A stretch of DNA of 9,327 nt, from NCBI GenBank assembly GCA_016928495.1, contig JAFGKQ010000112.1:1-9327 (forward strand). Reading direction: 5' to 3'. The notes under the pieces are model-generated. The model did no database searches and was not told the DNA's origin. It worked only from the letters and a program-made list of their open reading frames with translations. Position 1 is the first letter of the stretch. Each line of letters opens with the position of its first letter. Positions 1-7,039 of the stretch are shown piece after piece. The stretch is from Candidatus Fermentibacterales bacterium (GTDB taxonomy: Bacteria; Fermentibacterota; Fermentibacteria; Fermentibacterales; JAFGKQ01). Position numbers and translations under genes: made by a program.

Positions 1-1482
1 GCCCCGGGCATCGGGCCAGTCCGTCAGTATCAGGTTGATGTCCCACTCATCGAGCAGCCTGACCTGCAGCGGCGCAGGGATGCTGTCGGGAGCCGTGGCC
101 AGCACCAGGTACTCGGCGAAGAGGTCCTCGGGGTAGAGCAGGCACCTTCCATCCATGAAGAGGGGCAGAGACTCGCCCAGGCGATACTCCAGGTAACCGG
201 CGATCTCGTTGGAGTTGAATACGTTGCCGGTCACGTCATTCCGTTCCAGGAAGTCCGCCAGGCCCACCGGGTAGACATCCCACTGGACGCCAAGCCCCGG
301 TGAGCGGGGGGGTCCGAACTCCCGGGGAATCCCGTGCAGCGGCACCACGAGGGCCGCCAGGAGAAGCAGCAGGGAGGGAACCCAGGCACGCACCCTGGGC
401 AGCAGAGGAGGAATCCAGGCGATCATGGCGAGCGCCAGCAGCTCGAGGTTCCTCGCCGCGAAGCTGCTGGCCGCAACCAGAGCGGCAAGCCCGACGCAGC
501 GCGAGAGTTTGAGCCTCTTCCTGGCGAAGACCAGGGCAAGTACCAGAGCAACGCACACCAGGATGAAAGCCAGGGCCGTCCTGGAAAAGGGGTGCCCGGG
601 CTGGAACCGCGGGTCGAACGGGCTCCACCATTCCCTTATGGACTCCCTGAACAGGCCCTGGTGGAGGAATGAGGTCGTGTAGCGTATCGACCCGTAACCG
701 TTCGGATGCACACCGCAGACGGCGATAGAGGCCAGGAGCAGGAGCGCGCGGTCGCGCAGCAGTCTCCAGGCCCTGGAGAACAGAGGATCCAGGACGTCGA
801 GCCCGAGAAGGAACAGACCCATCGTGAAACCCGCGTGCAGGTTAACCCACAGCACCTGCAGGGGGAGTATGAGCGCCAGGTCCCGTGACAGCCTGCGGCC
901 GCTCCTGCCCAGAACGACCAGGTAGAGAGCGAAGAACAGGTCGGTGAAGATGTGCGGCCGGGCTATCCACCTGCCGTGCGCCACGCTGAGAGCAACCACC
1001 GCAACGAGCACGGCCGCCTCCGGGGAGGCGCCCCGCGCTCGAGCCGCCCTCAGGCACAGCAACACGGTGGTGCAGATGACCGCCATCTTCAGGATGACGA
1101 CCCCTGCACCGCCCGCCAAGCTCCAGGGAAGATAGAGCAGGACCTCCGCCAGCCACTCCGCCTGGAGCCACTCACAGCCCTGGCGTGTGAGGGTGAAGGG
1201 ATCGGTGGTCCGGATGTGCAGCGACTGCACGATGTCCTCGCCGTTCCGGATATGCCAGAAGAAGTTGCCGTTGCTGATGGGGAACATCGAGTATAGAGCG
1301 CATACGCCGATCAGCAGGATCAGGAGCGCTCGAGAGCCAGGGCCCGACCGACCGGAGCCCCGCTCCGGAAGCGAACCATCCATCAGAGTATTCACAGGCT
1401 GTCTCCCGGTGGCATAACCTTCCCTGACTCGACTGCGTCGAAGCGCGAACCGGTCCCTGGCGGGCAGGAAACTGTAGCGCAT
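1..1482 (-). CDS. Polytopic membrane protein, GT-C glycosyltransferase-like, 3'-truncated by window edge
   Basis: An unbroken minus-strand frame gives 494 codons to the window edge, so the C-terminus is missing. The ATG at 1482 has GAGAGGTG just upstream, and an in-frame TGA four codons upstream limits the start. About 50 charged residues precede many hydrophobic segments (roughly 51-70, 113-143, 155-170, 180-192, 203-230, 246-258, 302-320, 329-362, 368-385). Between segments 1 and 2 lies FFWHIRNGEDI (74-84), then TTDPFT (92-97) and CEWLQAEWLAE (103-113). A soluble part follows after about 385, with FNSNEIAGYL (422-431) and LFMDGRCLLY (441-450). I recall this order (WH..G..I, DPF, W..EWL, later DGR..LY) from widespread uncharacterised bacterial membrane proteins often labelled glycosyltransferase family 39-like. 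Sugar transfer from a lipid carrier is inference; no catalytic residue is proven. It is divergent from the malic enzyme. Confidence 0.85.
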   Translation of the reverse strand, partial: MRYSFLPARDRFALRRSRVREGYATGRQPVNTLMDGSLPERGSGRSGPGSRALLILLIGVCALYSMFPISNGNFFWHIRNGEDIVQSLHIRTTDPFTLTRQGCEWLQAEWLAEVLLYLPWSLAGGAGVVILKMAVICTTVLLCLRAARARGASPEAAVLVAVVALSVAHGRWIARPHIFTDLFFALYLVVLGRSGRRLSRDLALILPLQVLWVNLHAGFTMGLFLLGLDVLDPLFSRAWRLLRDRALLLLASIAVCGVHPNGYGSIRYTTSFLHQGLFRESIREWWSPFDPRFQPGHPFSRTALAFILVCVALVLALVFARKRLKLSRCVGLAALVAASSFAARNLELLALAMIAWIPPLLPRVRAWVPSLLLLLAALVVPLHGIPREFGPPRSPGLGVQWDVYPVGLADFLERNDVTGNVFNSNEIAGYLEYRLGESLPLFMDGRCLLYPEDLFAEYLVLATAPDSIPAPLQVRLLDEWDINLILTDWPDARG

Positions 1483-1547
1483 CGGCACCTCTCAGGCAAG
1501 TGAAGGCAGTATGGCCCGAGTCTGTCCCGATGACCCGTGAGCCTCTA

Positions 1548-1576
1548 TTGCCACGGCTCGAGCCTTTGGCTAGATA
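1548..1576 (+). promoter_or_regulatory. Weak sigma70-like promoter candidate
   Basis: TTGCCA (1548-1553) and TAGATA (1571-1576) are separated by exactly 17 bases. The -35 box matches the consensus at 5 of 6 positions, the -10 box at only 3. If used, it would give the malic enzyme a leader of about 350 bases. A competing -10-like hexamer, GATAAT (1861-1866), is closer to the gene but has no good -35 partner. Both are guesses from consensus matching. Confidence 0.2.
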
Positions 1577-1802
1577 CGTCCAGTCAAAAAAGGGCTCGCT
1601 GCCACCCGGGCGACCGGGGATTTCGGCCTCCCCACCGGCAGCGCAGCTTCTGGGAGGCATCCCTGCCGGAACCTCCCCTGCGGCTCTGCCGCGATCACGG
1701 CCATGCCCGCCGGCGATCCACTCGTGGTTCCGGCATCCAGTCCAGAGAGGGGGCGTTCATCAGGAACCCCTGTTTCGACGATTGCCTGCAGCTCCCACCC
1801 AC

Positions 1803-1822
1803 CCGGGGTACCCGGAACGGGT
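1803..1822 (+). other. Two overlapping, mutually exclusive small hairpins upstream of malic enzyme
   Basis: CCGGG (1803-1807) pairs with CCCGG (1811-1815) around a GTA loop. ACCCG (1810-1814) pairs with CGGGT (1818-1822) around a GAA loop. They share bases 1810-1815, so only one can form at a time. ACCCG at 1801-1805 is a further alternative partner for CGGGT. Both stems are perfect but only 5 bp, in GC-rich DNA where such matches arise by chance. They lie 110-130 bases before the start codon. Confidence 0.3.
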
Positions 1823-1915
1823 CCTCCCCCGGACTCGAGCAAGCACATTCCGGCAAGATCGATAATCGTGCGCTCCGCAAGCTGCCGCCCGTGGACGGGC
1901 GACCGCCGAACGGAC

Positions 1916-1922
1916 AAGGAGG
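1916..1922 (+). promoter_or_regulatory. Ribosome binding site deciding the malic enzyme start
   Basis: AAGGAGG lies 11 bases before the ATG at 1934. The same frame is open back to an ATG at 1703, but the extra 77 residues look like translated noncoding DNA. This strong Shine-Dalgarno match supports 1934. Confidence 0.75.
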
Positions 1923-1933
1923 AGTGTAGACCG

Positions 1934-3397
1934 ATGCCTCATCTCGAAGACCTGACGCTCAGCGATCTGCGCAAGCTGTTCCCGGACGAGTTCACCGAGG
2001 AGCAGCTTGCCAAGGCCAAGACCATGTTCCTCAAGGAGCTGGCCCTGCGCGCCCACGCTTTCTACCACGGCAAGATGATCACGGTTCCGAAGGCCGGCCT
2101 CTACGGGTTCAACTGGTTCAACGTCTGGTACACCCCCGGAGTATCCAGGATCTCCACGACGATAAGGGACGACAACGACGCTTCCTTCGAGCTGACCAAC
2201 CGGGGCAACTTCGTGGGTGTCGTGAGCGACTCCACCAGGGTGCTGGGGGACGGGGACTGCACGCCTCCGGGGGGACTGGGCGTGATGGAGGGCAAAGCCT
2301 TCCTCATGAAGTACCTCGGAGGCGTGGACGGCGTGGCCCTGTGCCTGAACAACAGGGACGAGAACGGCAAGCCCGATCCCGACAAGATCATCGACTTCGT
2401 GAAGATGGTCGAGCCCAGCTTCGGCGCGATCAACCTGGAGGACATCTCGCAGCCCAACTGCTTCAAGGTGCTCGACACCCTGCGCGAGGAGTGCAACATC
2501 CCGGTCTGGCACGACGATGCTCAGGGCACCGGGTGCGTGACCCTGGCCGGGCTTCTCGGAGCTCTGCAGGTAGTCGGCAAAAAGCTCGAGGAGATCAGAA
2601 TCGTCTTCATAGGAGCCGGAGCCTCGAACACCACCATAACCAGGCTGATCATCCAGGCCGGTGGCGACCCGAAGAAGATGGTGATGTTCGACTCTCACGG
2701 CTCGCTCTCCACCGACAGGGATGACATCCGGGCCGACAAGCGCTTCTACAGGAAATGGGAGCTGTGCGAGAAGACCAACCCGGACAGGATCACGACGATC
2801 GAGGATGCCTGCCGTGGGGCAGACGCGCTGATAGCCGTCTCCAGACCCGGCCCCGACGCCGTAGACCCTGAGTGGATAAGCTCGATGGGCGACAAGCCCA
2901 TCGTGTTCGCCTGCGCCAACCCGGTGCCCGAGATCTATCCCTACAGGGCCAGGGAGGCCGGTGCGCACATAGTGGCAACCGGGCGAGGCGACTTCCCGAA
3001 CCAGGTGAACAACTCTCTCGGCTTCCCCGGCATACTCAAGGGTGCACTCCTGGTCAGGGCCAGGAAGATCACCGACAACATGGCCGTTGCCGCTGCCAAG
3101 TCACTGGCGAGGTTCGCCGGGCGGAGGGGATTCACCCCCTACTACATCATCCCCACAATGGACGAGGCCGACGTGTTCCCGGAGGAGGCGGCCGATGTCG
3201 CGATGCAGGCCATCGAGGACGGCGTAGCGCGTGTCGAGAAGACCCGAGAGCAGCTCCTCAAGGAGGCCAGAAGGGACATCACGGAGGCCAGGAGCCTGGT
3301 GCAGAGGCTCATGGATCAGGGAGTGATCAGCCCTCCGCCGCGGGAGATCCTCGAGAAGGCGATAGAACTGGCCATCGACAGCGTGAAGAAGAGCTGA
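1934..3397 (+). CDS. Malic enzyme (malate dehydrogenase, oxaloacetate-decarboxylating)
   Basis: A complete 487-residue cytosolic enzyme. The family oxidatively decarboxylates malate to pyruvate and CO2 with NAD(P)+, linking the TCA side of metabolism to pyruvate. Family landmarks in order: YTPGV (66-70, candidate catalytic Tyr66); SDSTRVLGDGD (98-108); VMEGKA (117-122, candidate catalytic Lys121); FGAINLEDI (163-171) and WHDDAQGT (192-199), whose acidic residues fit the divalent metal site; the dinucleotide-binding GAGASN (227-232); CANPVPEI, with its Asn at 329; and NNSLGFPGI (359-367). The segment after GDGD is CTPPGGLG rather than the usual GxxxxxGxP style, so it is a somewhat divergent branch. 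The last 75 or so residues are helical and charged. No phosphotransacetylase domain follows, unlike long MaeB proteins. NAD versus NADP preference cannot be read; FDSHG after the binding fold hints at NAD. The gene stands alone on the plus strand, ending 19 bases from the convergent hydrolase gene. Confidence 0.96.
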   Translation: MPHLEDLTLSDLRKLFPDEFTEEQLAKAKTMFLKELALRAHAFYHGKMITVPKAGLYGFNWFNVWYTPGVSRISTTIRDDNDASFELTNRGNFVGVVSDSTRVLGDGDCTPPGGLGVMEGKAFLMKYLGGVDGVALCLNNRDENGKPDPDKIIDFVKMVEPSFGAINLEDISQPNCFKVLDTLREECNIPVWHDDAQGTGCVTLAGLLGALQVVGKKLEEIRIVFIGAGASNTTITRLIIQAGGDPKKMVMFDSHGSLSTDRDDIRADKRFYRKWELCEKTNPDRITTIEDACRGADALIAVSRPGPDAVDPEWISSMGDKPIVFACANPVPEIYPYRAREAGAHIVATGRGDFPNQVNNSLGFPGILKGALLVRARKITDNMAVAAAKSLARFAGRRGFTPYYIIPTMDEADVFPEEAADVAMQAIEDGVARVEKTREQLLKEARRDITEARSLVQRLMDQGVISPPPREILEKAIELAIDSVKKS

Positions 3398-3416
3398 CCC
3401 CGGGTCTCCCTACGAG

Positions 3417-4802
3417 CTACTGAGGCACGGAAGGCACCCGAACGGCATCCTCATCGGCAGCGCGTTCAGCGTCGGTCCCCGTTCCGAGGATCACGGCCGC
3501 CATCCGCTCAGCTATCAGCCTGTTCCCCCTGCAGCTCACGTGGCAGCCGGCCCGGTCTACGTAGACATCCAGCGTCTCCCCGTCGAAAACCCCGCGCAGG
3601 TCGTGAACCGCGAGGCAAGAGTCGTATCCCGACACTATCGAGTCGTACGCGGCCGAGAGGAGCCGGGTGAAGAGCGCGGCATCGCCACGCTCGAACACGG
3701 CCGAGGGCAGCTCCATCAGCGCTTGCTCCCGCTCGGTAAGCAGCTTTGCGCCGGTCCAGATAGTCGGCTGCAGGAAGAAGAAACACTCGAACTCCAGCGA
3801 TTCGGCGAGCAACTGCGCGATCCCCGCATTCGAGAGGTAGACTCCGGCGATATCGCCCGCCAGTGGTGAGACGCCGGACGAGTCGAGCTGACGGGCGGCT
3901 GCAAGGGACAGGCGCCTCTCGGGAAGCAGTCCGGCCGCATCCAGTGCAAGATAGGTGTTGGTCGATTCGAACAGAGCGGTTGGAAGACTCCTCCGGGCTT
4001 CGTAGGAGGCTCTGCCCTCGAGCGTGCATCGGATGTTCTCGTACTCCCAGTGCACTCCTGCCAGACCGGTGTAGTAGGCCATGCACACATCGTTGAACCC
4101 GTCGAAGAAGATGACCAGTTCGGGCCTGCATCCGCCCCTCAGCATGAAGATGAGCTCCAGCAGCTCCTGGGTGTTCACCCACGAGATCTGCCCGAGATTG
4201 AGCATCCTCACCGGCCTGCCCGTCTCCCTCTCCAGCTCCTTCAGGAGGTAGGCCGCCACGGTGGAGGAGTCGGGCGCCTGCGCGCCCCAGGCTGCCGATC
4301 CTCCGAGCAGCAGCACGACCATGGCATCCGGAGCGTCGGATGAGCCTGCCGTCAGCCTGTGCCCGCACTCGTCCGTAGCGTACATCCCGCGTTGTCCGGG
4401 GGCTGCCTTCCAGACCAGATAGGGCTCGTATCTCCCGGGGATGCTGCGCCCTTGGCCGGCATCGAACGCTTCGACGCGTTCGGCCGGAATGCCCGCGGGG
4501 AGTCTCCGGGGGGATATCATCTTGAACACACCGAGGGCGAGAAGCTCGAGAACTGCCAGCATCACGAGGAGGTTCAGCAGCACGAGCCCGAGACCCCTGT
4601 AGAAGCGTGTGAACCTGCGGCCGAGGAAGCCTGCGAGCAGCAACAGGAGGCCCAGCAGAAGGACGATGACCTGATTCCTGCTGATGCTGTGGCCTGCGCT
4701 CAGCCCGACACGGTCGGCAAGAACGGACAGCAGAACCAGCAGCACGCCGCTGACCGCCCCCAGCACGCGCAGGCTCCTTACGCAGCGATCACTGAGCATC
4801 AT
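3417..4802 (-). CDS. Membrane-anchored SGNH/GDSL hydrolase-like protein
   Basis: 461 residues from the ATG at 4802. A second ATG immediately follows at 4799, and GGAAGAGG (4804-4811) could serve either. The frame is open further upstream to a GTG at 4874, which lacks support. The N-terminus has three hydrophobic helices (about 11-30, 44-62, 70-93), then a soluble domain. SGNH blocks are visible: LLLGGSAAWG (164-173, nucleophile Ser169), NLG (202-204, oxyanion Gly204) and FFDGFNDV (232-239, Asn237). A closing block VDRAGCHVSCRGNRLIAE has His421 but Asp416 five residues before it, where DxxH is usual. The domain probably faces outside and acts on an ester such as an acyl or acetyl group on a surface glycan; the substrate is unknown. 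It lies 117 bases downstream of the VCBS gene and may be cotranscribed with it. Fold call is firm, activity is inferred. Confidence 0.85.
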   Translation of the reverse strand: MMLSDRCVRSLRVLGAVSGVLLVLLSVLADRVGLSAGHSISRNQVIVLLLGLLLLLAGFLGRRFTRFYRGLGLVLLNLLVMLAVLELLALGVFKMISPRRLPAGIPAERVEAFDAGQGRSIPGRYEPYLVWKAAPGQRGMYATDECGHRLTAGSSDAPDAMVVLLLGGSAAWGAQAPDSSTVAAYLLKELERETGRPVRMLNLGQISWVNTQELLELIFMLRGGCRPELVIFFDGFNDVCMAYYTGLAGVHWEYENIRCTLEGRASYEARRSLPTALFESTNTYLALDAAGLLPERRLSLAAARQLDSSGVSPLAGDIAGVYLSNAGIAQLLAESLEFECFFFLQPTIWTGAKLLTEREQALMELPSAVFERGDAALFTRLLSAAYDSIVSGYDSCLAVHDLRGVFDGETLDVYVDRAGCHVSCRGNRLIAERMAAVILGTGTDAERAADEDAVRVPSVPQ

Positions 4803-4919
4803 TCCTCTTCCGGCTCTGGTCGGTTTCGACGATCGCACAACACGGTGGGGACAGTACTCGGATTCCCGGCACACAGCAATCCCGGAAAGCAGCGGCCGCA
4901 GCCCGGGCCCTGCCGACAG

Positions 4920-6704
4920 CTAGAGCTTCAGAAGCCTCGCGGTAGCTGACTGATCCCCCGCCTGCAGCCTGGCAAGGTAGACTCCTGCAGGCAGGCGGCT
5001 CCCGTCCAACTGGCAACTCAATGCTCCCGCCATCGCCTCGCCATCGAACAGCACCTCGACGAGCCGGCCGCTGAGGTCGTAGACGCCAAGCGACGCGGTC
5101 GCCGGGGAACCCGGCTCCGCCCACAGGGTGACCGAGCAACTGAAGGGGTTCGGGAAGGCCCGGACAGCACAACTCCCGGCCGAAGGAGGATCGCCCTGAT
5201 CCCCGTAGACAGAGGTCACGACCGAGATCCCTTCGTTCTCGACGGCCAGGTAGAACTCCTCCACATCGAGGCCGGTGTAGAAGTCAACGATGCCCGAGGG
5301 CCATTCAATCACCAGAGAGTCGAGTGTCTCCGCCGCCCCGAGCCCGAACTCGACGTTGAAGCTCTCCTGAGCGTTGAAGCCCTGATGGCCGCTGACCTCA
5401 CGGTGCTGGGAGACAAGGGTGTCGACCAGGATGGCAGCCGCAGTCAACCTGGCTCCGATCCCCGACGCATTCGACGCGGTACCCACGAGCCTGATGTTGA
5501 CCCAGCTGTTCCCGGACAGGCCGTTATTCATGTAGAGGAAGTTGCTCTGAGGCGGGGCCTGGCCGTTGGGAACGAACATATCGAGAAAGCCGTCGTTGTT
5601 GTAGTCGGCCCACGTGGCCCCGTTCGACCTGCCCCCGTTGCTGACGATGTCTCCGGTCGTGATCCGGGTGAAGCTGCCATCCCCGTCGTTCAGGTAGAGG
5701 AAGTTGTCCTCGTTCCAGTCGTTCGTGACGTACAGGTCCAGGTGGCCGTCGTTGTCGTAGTCGCCCCATGCCCCGCTCACGGAGTTCCCTCCGTCGCTCA
5801 CGACGCTCCCGGACGTCACTCTGGAAAAGGACCCGTCACCCTCGTTCCGGTAGAGCTGATTGTCCTCGCCATACCAGTTCGCTACGAACAGGTCGAAATC
5901 CCCGTCGTTATCGTAGTCGCCCCAGCTTCCGCCGGTGGATATCCGGACATCGGTGACCACGATGCCCTCGGTGAGCTTCGTGAACGTGCCGTCCCCGTTG
6001 TTCAGGTACAGGAAGTTCGCGATGGCCACGCCATTGAACGGATCGCTGTTGGCCGTGAACAGGTCCTGGTCCCCGTCGTAGTCGAAGTCACACCAGCTCG
6101 AGCTCAGACAGTGCTCGCGATCGTTGACCGGGTCCCCCTCCGTTACCTTCGTGAACGTGCCGTCCCCGTTGCCGTGGTACAGGGAGTTGTTCTCGCCGAA
6201 GCTGGTGAACGCCCCGTTGTCGACGTAGATGTCCAGGTTGCGGTCGTTGTCGTAGTCCACCACACTGGAGTTGAACGACCACCCGCCGTCGCTCACGATC
6301 TGCCCCGAGGTGACCTTGGTGAAGCTGCCGTCTCCGTTGTTCAGGTACAGGTGGCTGTTCATGCCCTCCCAGTTCTGGACGAACAGGTCCAGGTCACCGT
6401 CGTTGTCGAAATCCCCGAAGCTGCATCCCGAGGACCTGCTGATATCGGTCACCACCGGGCCCTCGGTGACCTGCGTGAAGCTGCCGTCCCCGTTGTTGAG
6501 GAATAGCAGGTTCGACCTCTCGGCATAGGCATCAGGAACGAAGACGTCGAGAAGGCAGTCGTTGTTGATATCGCCCCAGGACGAGCCCTCGGAGTATCGG
6601 TCATCGTTGACCAGCGGCCCCTCGGTTATCCTCGTGAAGTCCTGGGCCTGAACCTGTAGCGCGAGGAGGGCCAGGCACGCTAGCGGGTTCGTCAGCCTCG
6701 TCAT
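4920..6704 (-). CDS. Secreted FG-GAP/VCBS repeat protein with ASPIC/UnbV and C-terminal sorting domain
   Basis: 594 residues. The ATG at 6704 follows GGAAGGGAG (6711-6719). A signal peptide ends near VQA-QDF (residue 20). Residues 24-397 are seven FG-GAP/VCBS-type repeats of 52-57 residues, each with a DxDNDGDLD-like calcium-loop motif and ending near LYLNNGDGSF; seven units suit a seven-bladed beta-propeller. Residues 398 to about 490 match the ASPIC/UnbV domain (SWVNIRLVG, GIGARL, REVSGHQGFNAQ, FGLG, VIEWPSG). Residues 513-594 are a type IX secretion or FlgD-like C-terminal domain, with FPNPF, VYDLSGRLVE and LPAGVYLARLQAG. The protein should be exported and held on or released from the outer surface, probably for adhesion or ligand binding; no enzyme motif is seen. 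Nearly the same tail occurs in the gene at the right edge. Confidence 0.93.
   Translation of the reverse strand: MTRLTNPLACLALLALQVQAQDFTRITEGPLVNDDRYSEGSSWGDINNDCLLDVFVPDAYAERSNLLFLNNGDGSFTQVTEGPVVTDISRSSGCSFGDFDNDGDLDLFVQNWEGMNSHLYLNNGDGSFTKVTSGQIVSDGGWSFNSSVVDYDNDRNLDIYVDNGAFTSFGENNSLYHGNGDGTFTKVTEGDPVNDREHCLSSSWCDFDYDGDQDLFTANSDPFNGVAIANFLYLNNGDGTFTKLTEGIVVTDVRISTGGSWGDYDNDGDFDLFVANWYGEDNQLYRNEGDGSFSRVTSGSVVSDGGNSVSGAWGDYDNDGHLDLYVTNDWNEDNFLYLNDGDGSFTRITTGDIVSNGGRSNGATWADYNNDGFLDMFVPNGQAPPQSNFLYMNNGLSGNSWVNIRLVGTASNASGIGARLTAAAILVDTLVSQHREVSGHQGFNAQESFNVEFGLGAAETLDSLVIEWPSGIVDFYTGLDVEEFYLAVENEGISVVTSVYGDQGDPPSAGSCAVRAFPNPFSCSVTLWAEPGSPATASLGVYDLSGRLVEVLFDGEAMAGALSCQLDGSRLPAGVYLARLQAGDQSATARLLKL
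5514..6635 (-). repeat. Seven tandem FG-GAP/VCBS-coding repeats
   Basis: Seven consecutive coding repeats of about 156-171 bases within the propeller protein. Unit residues are 24-76, 77-128, 129-184, 185-241, 242-293, 294-345 and 346-397. Each opens with T(R/K)(V/I)T(E/S/T)G and carries the D.D.DxxLD core mid-unit. Units 3 and 4 are longer through an insertion after the calcium loop. Unit 7 lacks the final GDGSF and passes straight into the ASPIC/UnbV domain. The first position of the loop and the LD pair are kept in all seven. Confidence 0.9.
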
Positions 6705-6721
6705 GGCTTGCTCCCTTCCGA

Positions 6722-6742
6722 GAGGAGCTACGGGCCCTCCTC
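6722..6742 (-). promoter_or_regulatory. Leader hairpin upstream of the VCBS gene
   Basis: GAGGAG and CTCCTC form a perfect 6-bp stem with a 9-base loop in the transcript, just 5' of the Shine-Dalgarno at 6711-6719. The arms are themselves SD-like and anti-SD-like, so the leader could tune translation, but this is only inferred. A TATATT hexamer (complement of 6757-6762) sits upstream as a possible -10 without a good -35. Confidence 0.3.
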
Positions 6743-6793
6743 ACAACATATCCGCCAATATAGACGCCTGCAGGAGCCCGGCCACCTCGTCCT

Positions 6794-6839
6794 GTAGCTT
6801 AGGGAGTCAGCGGAGAGCGCCTCGCAGGAGGGAAGCTAC
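6794..6839. other. Inverted repeat between methyltransferase and VCBS genes
   Basis: GTAGCTT (6794-6800) and AAGCTAC (6833-6839) are perfect 7-base arms around a 32-base GC-rich loop that can form a smaller internal stem. No T-run follows on either strand, so it is not a standard intrinsic terminator. Function unknown. Confidence 0.3.
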
Positions 6840-6878
6840 CCGGCAAGCCGTTCACTACTCTGCCTGCCTCGCGTCTGC

Positions 6879-6898
6879 TCCCGCTCGACCGGGCGGGA
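6879..6898 (-). terminator. Possible terminator hairpin after the methyltransferase, no U-tract
   Basis: On the minus strand TCCCGC and GCGGGA pair as a 6-bp stem with an 8-base loop, starting four bases after the TAG at 6902-6904. The position suits a terminator, but no run of T follows, so it is at best a weak or factor-assisted one. Confidence 0.3.
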
Positions 6899-6901
6899 CC
6901 C

Positions 6902-7039
6902 CTAACGGCTGGTCACCACGGTGTAGTGGGGAATCAGCCGCTTCTCTGGAACGTAGTACTGCTTGTGGAAGCAGGTCCGAGCCCTCTCGAAGCCGAGCGC
7001 CCTGAGAAACCTCCGCACTGCCAGGGGGCTGATGTACCA
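6902..7039 (-). pseudogene. Detached C-terminal part of the methyltransferase, downstream of the in-frame TGA
   Basis: Directly after the TGA at 7040-7042 the same frame continues for 45 residues to a TAG at 6902-6904. The sequence is clearly protein-like: WYISPLAVRRFLRALGFERA, a His-Lys-Gln-Tyr-Tyr stretch, and an end in HYTVVTSR. Such endings (a Trp-rich turn, a helix ending in LGF, then strands ending in TVV) are usual for this methyltransferase class. This is the natural C-terminus, cut off by one codon and not by a frameshift. No separate start codon or binding site for it is visible. It would be made only by stop-codon readthrough, or the TGA is a sequence error. Confidence 0.75.

Larger units (their letters stand above)
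1483..1933. other. Divergent intergenic region between membrane protein and malic enzyme genes
   Basis: This 451-base spacer holds the upstream regions of both flanking genes. I found no convincing gene. Open frames on both strands give low-complexity Pro/Gly/Arg/Ser-rich translations with no recognisable motif. It contains small GC-rich inverted repeats: CCCGG-GCGA-CCGGG at 1605-1618, GCCTCCC (1626-1632) with GGGAGGC (1652-1658), and the overlapping pair at 1803-1822. It also carries one copy of GTTTCGAC (1772-1779), an 8-mer found in two other places outside coding sequence. No tRNA fold was seen. The length allows a long structured leader on the malic enzyme mRNA, but that is speculative. 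Confidence 0.6.

Noticed and set aside
1500-1929. Several 60-130 codon frames on both strands in the divergent spacer
   Set aside because: Overlapping frames in GC-rich noncoding DNA with no coherent composition or motif in any of them.
1703-1933. 77-residue N-terminal extension of the malic enzyme
   Set aside because: Low-complexity Pro/Ser/Arg translation; AAGGAGG directs the start at 1934, where family-like sequence begins.
1760-2968. 402-codon minus-strand open frame opposite the malic enzyme
   Set aside because: Antisense shadow made by GC-biased third positions; no motif, while the plus strand codes for an unmistakable enzyme.
3508-4368. 286-codon frame within the hydrolase gene, same strand
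   Set aside because: Arg/Gly-rich out-of-frame reading; the SGNH blocks are in the other frame.
5385-6506. 373-codon plus-strand open frame opposite the VCBS gene
   Set aside because: Its Val-, Pro- and Arg-rich translation is the antisense of the repeats. The minus-strand frame has a signal peptide, domains and a binding site.
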